From JAQAZP01 sp965531145 (lineage in GTDB: Bacteria; Acidobacteriota; JAQAZP01): a stretch of 64,000 bases of DNA. Of the stretch, positions 26,227-33,680 are shown in pieces (within the stretch, counting starts at the first letter, position 1; every line of letters begins with the position of its first letter). The stretch lies in NCBI GenBank assembly GCA_965531145.1, contig CBESOE010000010.1, forward strand, positions 1-64,000, written 5' to 3'. The translations under genes and the position numbers were made by a program. The notes under the pieces are model-generated. The model saw only the letters and a list, made by a program, of their open reading frames with translations. It did no database searches and was not told where the DNA came from.

Positions 26227-27258
26227 TCACCCGCTGATCTTCAGGACGACTTTGCCGAACTGTTTCCCGGCCTCGAGGTATTCCTGGGCCTGGCGGCCCT
26301 CCTCCAGGGGAAAGACCCGGTCGATCACCGGGCGCAGGCCGGCCCGGCGGACAAAGGCGAGCATATCCCTGAATTCGCCCCGGCTGCCCATGGTGGAGCC
26401 CAGAATCGAAAGCTGGTTCCAGAAGATCCGGGCAATGTCGGTTCTCGGGGACGGTCCACTGGTGGCCCCGCAGGTGACCAGCCGGCCACCCTTGCGCAGG
26501 GCGTGCAGGCTCGACTTCCAGGTGGCGGCGCCCACGTTGTCCAGCACCAGGTCCACACCCCGCCCGCCGGTGATCCGGCGGACCTCCCGGGCCACGTTGT
26601 CACAGGCGGTGTAGTCGATGCCCTTCCAGGCGCCGAGGTCCGCCGCCCGCCCCAGCTTCTCCCCCGAACTGGAGGTGACGATGGCGCGCAGGCCCATGGC
26701 CCGGCAGAGGGTCAACGCCGCGCAGGCCACCCCGCCTCCGATGCCGTGGATCAGCACCGTCTCCCCGGGCCGAGCCCCGGCGCGGGTGACCAGCATCCGC
26801 CAGGCGGTGATGAAGGTCAGGGGAAACGCGGCCGCCTCTTCGAAACTCATCCCGTCGGGCACCGGGTGAACATTGGGCCAGGGCAGCACCACATACTCGG
26901 CACAGGTGCCGTCCCTCCCCTCCCCCAGCAGTTTGAAATCCACACAAAGGCTGTGCTCACCGCGCAGACAGAACTCGCAGCGCCCGCAGCCAAGGCTGGG
27001 ATCGAAGCAGACCGCCTGCCCCGGCTCCAGGCCGGTCACGCCGTCACCACACCGTTCCACCACACCCGATCCGTCAGCCCCCTGGATGGCGGGGTAGCTG
27101 GCGCCGGGAAGCCCTCGCCGGACCCAGAGGTCGAGGTGGTTGAGGGCGGCACAACGCATACGCACCAGGACCTCTCCCGCGGCGGGTTCGGGGATATCCC
27201 GCTGTTCCAGGTGAACCATTTCCGGTCCGCCGGGTTCGGTCACGATCAACGCTCTCAT
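26227..27258 (-). CDS. Zinc-dependent alcohol dehydrogenase / quinone oxidoreductase (MDR superfamily)
   Basis: A 343-residue medium-chain dehydrogenase/reductase. CAALNHLDLWVRRG and GADGSGVVERCGDGV form the catalytic half; GCGRCEFCLRGEHSLC is the structural zinc lobe with four cysteines; VLIHGIGGGVACAALTLCRAMG is the NAD(P)-binding Rossmann turn. The usual catalytic-zinc Cys is replaced by Asn in the C-A-A-L-N stretch, so like other members of this subgroup it may act on quinones or enones rather than simple alcohols. It is convergent with tnaA across the repeat element; the upstream gap holds the second MITE-like repeat. Confidence 0.9.
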   Translation of the reverse strand: MRALIVTEPGGPEMVHLEQRDIPEPAAGEVLVRMRCAALNHLDLWVRRGLPGASYPAIQGADGSGVVERCGDGVTGLEPGQAVCFDPSLGCGRCEFCLRGEHSLCVDFKLLGEGRDGTCAEYVVLPWPNVHPVPDGMSFEEAAAFPLTFITAWRMLVTRAGARPGETVLIHGIGGGVACAALTLCRAMGLRAIVTSSSGEKLGRAADLGAWKGIDYTACDNVAREVRRITGGRGVDLVLDNVGAATWKSSLHALRKGGRLVTCGATSGPSPRTDIARIFWNQLSILGSTMGSRGEFRDMLAFVRRAGLRPVIDRVFPLEEGRQAQEYLEAGKQFGKVVLKISG

Positions 27259-27274
27259 CGTAAAATATCCTCCG

Positions 27275-27384
27275 TGTCATCGCGAGGAGCAGGCGACGCC
27301 CGCGACGTGGCGATCTCCTGAGCCGCGATACTGTCGCCAGAGAGATTGCCGCGTCGCCGTCTTCGACGGCTCCTCGCAATGACA
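27275..27384. repeat. MITE-like interspersed repeat, copy 2
   Basis: A 110-base element with inverted ends TGTCATCGCGAGGAG and CTCCTCGCAATGACA (one mismatch over 15 bases) and internal GGCGATCTC/GAGATTGCC. It matches copy 1 at 15516-15611 in its ends and inner arms. It sits between the alcohol dehydrogenase start and the end of the PEP-synthase-like gene. Confidence 0.75.
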
Positions 27385-27404
27385 GAAAAGACTTCTTAGT
27401 TCAC

Positions 27405-30377
27405 TCACTCCGGCTTGAGCACCGCCCCCTGGGCCGTCTGGCCGTCGATGCGGATGTCCAGCGGTGTGTCCAGACGCAGGTGGCGGATGAACTCTGATTC
27501 GGCCACCGCTGGCCGGGCTTCGAGCCACGGCCAATCGATGAAATGGTGCTCCTGACGGCGCCGGATGGTCAGGTAGCCGATCTGCAGGGCGGTGAGGTTC
27601 TGGAAGAAGTGCGTCCCCTGGGAGGGCTTGACCCGGAAGTCCTCCAGTTCCACCTCCACGATCACCCGGGCCTCCGAGATCTGGTCCCAGTCCACGGGGA
27701 TGCCCAGCCAGGGGTCGGCGGTGCCCCAGCGCCCGGGCCCGATGAGCAGACAGGTGCGCCCCTCCTCCTTCAACTGGAAGTTGATCCGACCCACCTCCTC
27801 GGCGATGGCCATGGTCTGACCGGCGTCGAACCGGTCGGGCCGCACGTAGACGATGTCCAGCACCTCCTCGTAAACACCGGTGCCCAGGGCAGTGCTGGTG
27901 GAGCAGAGAACGCTCTCCCGGGGAACCTGGTCCAGGTCGAGGGAGCTGTTCTCCCGGGCCGAGGCCATGGGCCGGATCTGCAGGAAGCCGAATCGCCGCG
28001 GCTCACCGGGCGGGGTGTCCATGTTCACAGCGAACTCCAGCTCCACGTGGCACCCCATCCCCCGGCATCCCAGCTGGAGCAGGTAGGAGAGAATCTCGGG
28101 CAGGGGAAAGATACCGGTCTTCAGCACATGGGCAAAGGTGACCAGCGGCACCCCTGGCCGGTGGACACCGTCCTGAATGGTGTCGTTCTCCGGGGAGTAG
28201 ACCGAGCCCACGTGGGCCAGCGGGCCGTCCTCCCGGGCCGCTTCCAGTTCAAGGCGTAGAATCCCCACATCGGGATCCAGCGTGGGCATCAGGTCCGGAC
28301 GGCTCATGTCGAGGGCGAAGAAGTCGCGCTGGGAATTCTCAACCACGTCATCCGCGGAAGCGAACTGGGGCAACCGTTTCGGCTGGTTCGGACTGAAACG
28401 GAGGCAGTTGCCCCCCTCCACCACCATCTTGCCCAGCCCCAGGACCACCAGCGCCGCTCCGTCCTCGGCACGCATGCCGGTCACCGGGTAAAAGTTGTGC
28501 GAGTGGGCCACACCGGCAAAGGAGGGGTAGGCCCGCTGGCCGAAGCGCTGCCCCACCACCTTCTGCAGCACCACCGCCATCTTCTCCTCCTCGGTGCGGC
28601 TGCCGGTGGCCCGGAGGTAGGCCTTGGCCGCCTTGAAATAGGTGGAGGCGTAGACCAGTTTGATCGCCGCACAGAGCTGGTCCAGGCGGACCTCCAAATC
28701 CTGGTGGTTGTTGGCGATCATGTAGGTGCTGTAGATCCCGGCAAAGGGCTGGTACTGGGAGTCCTCCAGCAGGCTGGAGGAGCGGATGGCCAGGGGGTAG
28801 TCCACGTGCTCGAGAAAGACCCGCAGGTCGTCGCTGATTCCCGGAGGCATCCGGGCGTCGAGAAACGCCTCGGCGATCTCCTCGTCGCTGCTGGGCCCCA
28901 GGGCCATGGCGTGGAGGCGGTTCCGCTCCATGAACTCGTCGAAGATATCGGTGCCGATGGCCGCCATGGGCGGCACCTCCACCTTCACCCCCTCGAATTT
29001 CCGGTGTACCTCGTCCTCGGCCAGCAGGGCGTTGATAAAGGCCAGGCCGCGGGCCTTGCCCCCCAGCGACCCACCGCCGATGCGCACGCAGGTGAAGCTC
29101 TCGTCGAAGTTCAGGCGCGAGAACTCGGCGATCACCCCGCGCTGAATCAGCTCGCGGTGTTCGGAAAAGGTGCTGATCAGGTAGGTCCGCAGCTGGTTGA
29201 TGGTGGCAAACTCGGAGATCCCCACCGGTCGGATCATCGAGGCCAGGGTGAACTCGGTGCGGGCCCGCAACCAGTGGGAGAAATGGTTCCGGGTGGCGTG
29301 GTACCGCAGCGAATCCTCGGGAATGGTGCGCAGGGTGTCCACCATGCTGCGCAGGTCGGCGGCCCGGCCCACCTCCACGCCGGTGGGAGTGCGAAAGACG
29401 AAATCGCCGAAGCCGAGGTGTGAGAGCAGGAACTTGCGCAGTTCGAAGAGCAGGTGCGGCGAGCCCTTGTCGATGAACGAGACACCCAGCTGTTGGGCCT
29501 TGTGGGCCAGATCCAGGTTGGTGGTCTGCAGCACACAGGCCAGACCGGGATCGCTCTCCCTGATCAGCCGCAGAAAGATCAGGCCCGCCTCATCATCCTT
29601 GACCCCTCCAATGGGAAACCGCGCGTCGGAGATCACCCCCAGCAGGTAGTGGCGGTATCGTGAAAAGAGCTCCACCCCCTCCTCGAAGCTGTTGGCCAGC
29701 AGGATCTTGGGCCGGGCCCTCATGCGCAGCAGCTTGTGGCTCATGTTGACCCCTTCGTCCATCAGGGACTGGGTCTGCTTCATCACCTCGGTGTAGATCA
29801 GCGGGAGGAACGAAGAGTAGAACCGGACCGAATCCTCCACCAGCAGGATGACCCGCACACTCCCGTTGCTGGTGTCGTCGTCCACATTCATCCTGTCCTC
29901 GGCCAGCTTGATCATGGCCAGCAGGATCCGCACGTCACCGGTCCAGAGGAAGGCGCCGCTGAAATCACCCAGCGCCCGGCGTTCCTGCATCCGGGTCAGT
30001 TCCCGCAGGTGGTAGGCGAGCAGGATGATCACCAGGTCGGGGTCCAGGGCCCGTACCTCCCGGCTGAACGAGGCGGGATCCATATCGCCCAGCCGGCTGG
30101 CGGTGATCACGAGGTCGTATTTCTGCCGGGAGATATGCTCCAGCGCCTCCCCGGCGCTGGACACCCGGTCCATGGTGGGCGGACTACTGAGGTTCAACTC
30201 GAGGTATTCGCAGCTGAGCAGGTCGGAGAGCCGGCCGTCCTCCTCGAGGATATACGAGTCGTACAGACTGGAAACCAGCAGGATCTTCTGCACCCGCCGG
30301 CGCATCAGCTGCTGGAATCCGGCAAAGTGCCGGCCCACGCCCCCGGGCAGCGGTGGGAGATGTATGCGATCGTCCAT
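27405..30377 (-). CDS. Receiver-domain / PEP-synthase-like PEP/pyruvate-binding fusion protein
   Basis: A 990-residue soluble protein. Two receiver-like domains come first: about residues 30-150 (KILLVSSLYDSYILEEDGRL) and 175-330 (VILLVEDSVRF, SDARFP with the candidate phospho-Asp, and DKGSP supplying the conserved Lys). A conserved linker follows, then the ATP-grasp PEP/pyruvate-binding domain of PpsA/PPDK type: GGGSLGGKARGLAFINALL, LAIRSSSLLEDSQYQPFAGIYST, AYPSFAGVAHSHNFYPV and VELEFAVN. The phosphohistidine swivel domain and PEP-binding barrel of PEP synthase are absent, so it cannot run the full reaction alone. Relatives are uncharacterised. ATG at 30377 has GGTGAG upstream; an in-frame TTG 30 bases earlier is less likely. 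Confidence 0.85.
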   Translation of the reverse strand: MDDRIHLPPLPGGVGRHFAGFQQLMRRRVQKILLVSSLYDSYILEEDGRLSDLLSCEYLELNLSSPPTMDRVSSAGEALEHISRQKYDLVITASRLGDMDPASFSREVRALDPDLVIILLAYHLRELTRMQERRALGDFSGAFLWTGDVRILLAMIKLAEDRMNVDDDTSNGSVRVILLVEDSVRFYSSFLPLIYTEVMKQTQSLMDEGVNMSHKLLRMRARPKILLANSFEEGVELFSRYRHYLLGVISDARFPIGGVKDDEAGLIFLRLIRESDPGLACVLQTTNLDLAHKAQQLGVSFIDKGSPHLLFELRKFLLSHLGFGDFVFRTPTGVEVGRAADLRSMVDTLRTIPEDSLRYHATRNHFSHWLRARTEFTLASMIRPVGISEFATINQLRTYLISTFSEHRELIQRGVIAEFSRLNFDESFTCVRIGGGSLGGKARGLAFINALLAEDEVHRKFEGVKVEVPPMAAIGTDIFDEFMERNRLHAMALGPSSDEEIAEAFLDARMPPGISDDLRVFLEHVDYPLAIRSSSLLEDSQYQPFAGIYSTYMIANNHQDLEVRLDQLCAAIKLVYASTYFKAAKAYLRATGSRTEEEKMAVVLQKVVGQRFGQRAYPSFAGVAHSHNFYPVTGMRAEDGAALVVLGLGKMVVEGGNCLRFSPNQPKRLPQFASADDVVENSQRDFFALDMSRPDLMPTLDPDVGILRLELEAAREDGPLAHVGSVYSPENDTIQDGVHRPGVPLVTFAHVLKTGIFPLPEILSYLLQLGCRGMGCHVELEFAVNMDTPPGEPRRFGFLQIRPMASARENSSLDLDQVPRESVLCSTSTALGTGVYEEVLDIVYVRPDRFDAGQTMAIAEEVGRINFQLKEEGRTCLLIGPGRWGTADPWLGIPVDWDQISEARVIVEVELEDFRVKPSQGTHFFQNLTALQIGYLTIRRRQEHHFIDWPWLEARPAVAESEFIRHLRLDTPLDIRIDGQTAQGAVLKPE

Positions 30378-30845
30378 TGTGCTCACCAGGTTGGAGGTAA
30401 CGATCAAGCATAATACGGTGGAACCATGACTTCAACAAACCGGTTTGAACCGGAACTCCGGCCGGAGAGTCGGAACCCGGGGCCGCCGGATGGTGAAAAT
30501 CGACCCGGCAGGCCCTCACTGCCGGCACAGAGAACAACTTAAGCCGTTAATTCAATGGGCCTTACCTGCTTCTTCAGAAATTGGTCAATGGAGCTGGAAA
30601 TCTTTGACAACCATGGTTGCCGGTCATTATAATTGCACCTTCGTTGAGCGCCCCCCCGGGGCCATGTGATAGACAGAAACGGATTTACCGCCACGGCGGT
30701 TTGAGGTGCACGGCAGTCGTCGAACTTCCCCAGGTTCCGGAATCCCCTGAAATTCTGAGAAGAGGGTGGCGGATCGCCAATCGGTGAACCCGCTCCCACC
30801 GGCGGCTAGAACAAGTTACGGCTTACTGACATGGAGGGAATCACA
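30378..30845. other. Intergenic region between divergent genes, promoter and hairpins only
   Basis: This 468-base gap holds no convincing gene. On the minus side, upstream of the receiver/PEP protein, there are several hairpins (CCGGCAG/CTGCCGG near 30510-30530, CCGG-rich palindromes near 30440-30480) without U-tracts. On the plus side it carries the gdhA promoter at 30604-30633, leaving a leader of about 200 bases before gdhA. Confidence 0.5.
30604..30633 (+). promoter_or_regulatory. Promoter of gdhA
   Basis: TTGACA (30604-30609), 18 bases, TATAAT (30628-30633): both boxes are perfect consensus, the strongest promoter visible in the window. The long leader could carry further control. Confidence 0.65.
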
Positions 30846-32210
30846 GTGAGCGACTTTTACAACGATTTCATGAGCAACGTGACGGCCAAGAATCCGGAGC
30901 AGCCCGAGTTTCACCAGGCCGTGGAAGAGGTCGCGCAGTCCCTGCTGCCCGTGCTCGACAAGCATCCCGAGTATCGCAAGGCGATGATCATGGAGCGGAT
31001 CGTGGAGCCCGAACGGGTCATCATGTTCCGGGTGCCCTGGGAGGATGACCAGGGCGAGTATCACGTCAACCGCGGTTTCCGGATCGAGATGAACAGCGCC
31101 ATCGGCCCCTACAAGGGCGGCCTGCGCTTCCATCCCAGCGTCAACCTCGGCATCCTCAAGTTCCTGGCCTTCGAGCAGGTGTTCAAGAATGCGCTGACCA
31201 CCCTGCCCATGGGCGGTGGTAAGGGCGGTTCGGATTTCGACCCCAAGGGCAAGTCCGACGCCGAAGTGATGCGTTTCTGCATGTCCTTCATGACCGAGCT
31301 GAGCCGCCACATTGGCCCCAACACCGACGTGCCCGCCGGCGACATCGGCGTGGGCGGCCGTGAGATCGGCTTCCTCTTCGGCACCTACAAGAAAATCCGC
31401 AACGAGTTCACCGGCGTGCTCACCGGCAAGGGCCTCAACTGGGGCGGCAGCCTGATCCGGACCGAGGCCACCGGCTACGGTTCGGTCTACTTCGCCGCCG
31501 AGATGCTGGCCACCCGTGACGAGACTCTGGAAGGCAAGACCTGCCTCGTCTCCGGTTCGGGCAACGTGTTCCAGTACACTGCGGAGAAGATCCTCGACCT
31601 GGGCGGCAAGCCGGTCACCGTTTCCGATTCCTCGGGCTATGTCTTCGACGAAGCCGGTATCGACCGCGAAAAGCTGGCTTTCATCATGGACCTGAAAAAC
31701 GTGCGCCGCGGACGGATCAAGGAGTACGCCGACAAGTTCTCCACTTCCGTCTACACCCCGTCCGACGCCAACCGCGACCACAACCCGCTCTGGGACCACA
31801 AGGCCGACTGCGCCTTCCCCAGCGCCACCCAGAACGAGATCAACCTCAAGGACGCCCAGAACCTGCTGAACAACGGCGTCTACGTGGTCTCCGAGGGCGC
31901 CAACATGCCAACGGTTCCCGAGGGCGTGAACCTCTTCGTGGACAAGGGCATCCTCTACGGCCCGAGCAAGGCTGCCAACGCCGGCGGCGTGGCCACCTCC
32001 GGTCTCGAGATGTCGCAGAACTCCATGCGCCTCAACTGGACCCGTGAGGAAGTGGACAACAAGCTGCACAGCATCATGAAGTCGATCCACAAGGCCTGTT
32101 TTGAGACGGCCAACGAGTACGGCACTCCGGGCAACTACGTCAACGGCGCCAACATCGCCGGTTTCGTCAAAGTCGCGGATACCATGCTGGACCTCGGTCT
32201 GCACGGCTAA
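30846..32210 (+). CDS. gdhA: Glutamate dehydrogenase
   Basis: About 454 residues, closely resembling E. coli-type hexameric GdhA. Diagnostic stretches: IGPYKGGLRFHPSVNLGILKFL, TTLPMGGGKGGSDFDPKGKS with the catalytic and substrate lysines, DVPAGDIGVGGREIGF, VSGSGNVFQYTAEK for the coenzyme fold, and the end GANIAGFVKVADTML. It interconverts glutamate and 2-oxoglutarate plus ammonia, with NADP likely from subgroup but not certain. The GTG at 30846 is chosen because GGAGGGA lies seven bases upstream; the ATG at 30831 would place that site inside the gene. It links the amino-acid and peptide catabolism suggested by neighbouring peptidases and tryptophanase to central carbon. Confidence 0.96.
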   Translation: MSDFYNDFMSNVTAKNPEQPEFHQAVEEVAQSLLPVLDKHPEYRKAMIMERIVEPERVIMFRVPWEDDQGEYHVNRGFRIEMNSAIGPYKGGLRFHPSVNLGILKFLAFEQVFKNALTTLPMGGGKGGSDFDPKGKSDAEVMRFCMSFMTELSRHIGPNTDVPAGDIGVGGREIGFLFGTYKKIRNEFTGVLTGKGLNWGGSLIRTEATGYGSVYFAAEMLATRDETLEGKTCLVSGSGNVFQYTAEKILDLGGKPVTVSDSSGYVFDEAGIDREKLAFIMDLKNVRRGRIKEYADKFSTSVYTPSDANRDHNPLWDHKADCAFPSATQNEINLKDAQNLLNNGVYVVSEGANMPTVPEGVNLFVDKGILYGPSKAANAGGVATSGLEMSQNSMRLNWTREEVDNKLHSIMKSIHKACFETANEYGTPGNYVNGANIAGFVKVADTMLDLGLHG

Positions 32211-32236
32211 GCCGGATCGCATCCGACGACACTGAG

Positions 32237-32265
32237 AGCCGGCCCTCCGGGGCCGGCTTTTTTTT
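32237..32265 (+). terminator. Intrinsic terminator of gdhA
   Basis: Perfect 8-base stem AGCCGGCC/GGCCGGCT (32237-32244 with 32251-32258) followed by eight T. Confidence 0.9.
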
Positions 32266-32293
32266 CCGTAATTGGGGACGGTTACCTATTTCG

Positions 32294-32354
32294 GAGAAAG
32301 TAGGGACAGTTACTACTTTTTCATGGAAAAAGTAGTAACTGTCCCTACTTTCTC
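32294..32354. repeat. Perfect 29-base inverted repeat (REP-like)
   Basis: Arms 32294-32322 and 32326-32354 are exact reverse complements separated by ATG. The core GGGACAGTTACTAC is related to the palindrome after tnaA. A partial further copy (GGGGACGGTTACCTATTTC, 32275-32293) abuts it on the left. There is no U-tract and gdhA already has a terminator, so this is a dispersed repeat rather than a terminator. Confidence 0.85.
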
Positions 32355-32391
32355 GTCACCAGGCAAGGCCCATGAGTTTGACAGGCAGGCG

Positions 32392-32421
32392 TTGACTTGC
32401 CCCCGGGGCGGTGGGTAGAAT
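32392..32421 (+). promoter_or_regulatory. Promoter of the SurA-like gene
   Basis: TTGACT (32392-32397), 18 bases, TAGAAT (32416-32421). Inferred start near 32428, leader about 130 bases. Confidence 0.5.
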
Positions 32422-32500
32422 TCAGTGTTACGGAATAGACACAAAGCAACGAGGTCATTCATCGGTCGCCGTCCCTCTTCCGGACGGGTGGTGATCGCGG

Positions 32501-32536
32501 GTCACCGGTATTCCGGCAGGAGCCGGTGGCTTTTTT
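32501..32536 (+). promoter_or_regulatory. Terminator-like leader hairpin before the SurA-like gene
   Basis: GTCACCGG (32501-32508) pairs with CCGGTGGC (32523-32530) and is followed by TTTTTT (32531-32536). An inner alternative stem CCGGC/GCCGG exists. It ends 20 bases before the ATG and lies downstream of the inferred promoter. Confidence 0.5.
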
Positions 32537-32556
32537 CATGTCCGAAGGAGAGAGAA

Positions 32557-33630
32557 ATGAAAAAGGGTCTGATTTACACATTCCTTATTACGTTTTGCTG
32601 CCTGCTGGCGGTGGGCTGTGGCGGTTCCGGAGAAGAAGCTGAGGACACCGCTGCCGTCGACGCCGCGGTCGGCGAAGAGGCCGTTCCGCCGCCCCCCGCG
32701 GTCAATCCCCTCGAAGGCCTGGAGCCGGACGCCGTGGTGGCCACGGTGAACGGAACCGATATCACCCGGGAACAGGTGGATAAGAAAATCGGCGAGATGG
32801 CCCAGCAGTACCAGGGCCAGGTCCCCCCGGGCATGGAAGGTCAGTTAGCGCAGCAGGCCCTGGGGAACATCGTGGACCAGCAACTACTGCTGGCAGCGGC
32901 CGCCGCGGAGGGAGTGGAGGCCCCGGACGAAGAAGTCCAGGGGCAGTATGACCAGTTTGCCGCCCGGGCGCCCACACCGGAGGAGTTCCAGAATGCCCTG
33001 ACCTCCATGGGGTTCAACGAGGAGACCTTCCGGACCGAAATCGCCAAGAACCTCACCATTGAAACGCTGCTCACCGACAAGCTGGCCACCGCCAAGGTCG
33101 TGACCGAGGAGGACGTGGAGGCGTACTACCGCGACAATCAGGATCAGTTCCTGATGCCGGAACAGGTTCAGGCCAGCCACATCCTGATCACCACCGAGGC
33201 CGAGGACACTCCGGAGATCAAGGAAGCCAAGCGCCAGGAACTTGAGGGATACAAGACCGAAATCGACAATGGCGCTGACTTTGCCGCCCTGGCCACTGAG
33301 CACTCGGACTGCCCCAGCAAGGCGCGGGGCGGTGACCTGGGCCCGTTCACCCGCGATCGGATGGTCAAGCCCTTCTCCGATGCCGCCTATGCCATGGAGG
33401 TTGGCCAGGTGAGTGACGTGGTGGAGACCCAGTTCGGCTACCACCTGATCAAGGTGACCGACAAGCAGGAACCCGGCACCCGGCCGCTGGAAGAAGTGAA
33501 GGCCCAGGTGGAGACGTTCCTCGACCGGCAGAACAAGGAAGCCGCATTCAACGCCTACATGGATACGCTCCGCGGCGTTGCCGACCTTGACTACGCCGAC
33601 GGGTTCCAGCCCGCCCCCGTGGCCTCCTGA
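32557..33630 (+). CDS. SurA/PpiC-like peptidyl-prolyl isomerase lipoprotein
   Basis: A 357-residue lipoprotein: lipobox LLAVGC at residues 17-22, then a low-complexity Ala/Glu/Pro linker, a SurA N-terminal chaperone domain (VVATVNGTDITREQVDKKI...GNIVDQQLLLAAA) and one parvulin (rotamase) domain (QVQASHILITTEAE, ADFAALATEHSDCPSKARGGDLGPFTRDRMVKPFSDAAYAM, TQFGYHLIKVTD). It should help fold outer-membrane or secreted proteins in the periplasm. ATG 32557 is preceded by AAGGAGAG; an open frame upstream is in the leader and contains the hairpin. The cysteine in SDCPS is a common feature of the family. Confidence 0.93.
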   Translation: MKKGLIYTFLITFCCLLAVGCGGSGEEAEDTAAVDAAVGEEAVPPPPAVNPLEGLEPDAVVATVNGTDITREQVDKKIGEMAQQYQGQVPPGMEGQLAQQALGNIVDQQLLLAAAAAEGVEAPDEEVQGQYDQFAARAPTPEEFQNALTSMGFNEETFRTEIAKNLTIETLLTDKLATAKVVTEEDVEAYYRDNQDQFLMPEQVQASHILITTEAEDTPEIKEAKRQELEGYKTEIDNGADFAALATEHSDCPSKARGGDLGPFTRDRMVKPFSDAAYAMEVGQVSDVVETQFGYHLIKVTDKQEPGTRPLEEVKAQVETFLDRQNKEAAFNAYMDTLRGVADLDYADGFQPAPVAS

Positions 33631-33643
33631 TCCGCTGACCCAC

Positions 33644-33673
33644 GGTATCCGGACCCTCCGGGGTCCGGATACC
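33644..33673. terminator. Hairpin between convergent SurA-like and rnd genes
   Basis: A 13-base stem GGTATCCGGACCC/GGGTCCGGATACC with a short loop. The T-tract is poor on both sides, but placement between two convergent genes supports a terminator role. Confidence 0.7.
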
Positions 33674-33680
33674 TGATCAT

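Noticed and set aside
26102..26614. Open plus-strand frame starting in the nested repeat and running into the alcohol dehydrogenase region
   Set aside because: Most of it is opposite the dehydrogenase gene and the first part lies in the repeat; translation is not protein-like.
25838..32354. CRISPR-like repeats
   Set aside because: The palindromes are isolated, differ from each other and are not regularly spaced; no cas genes are present.
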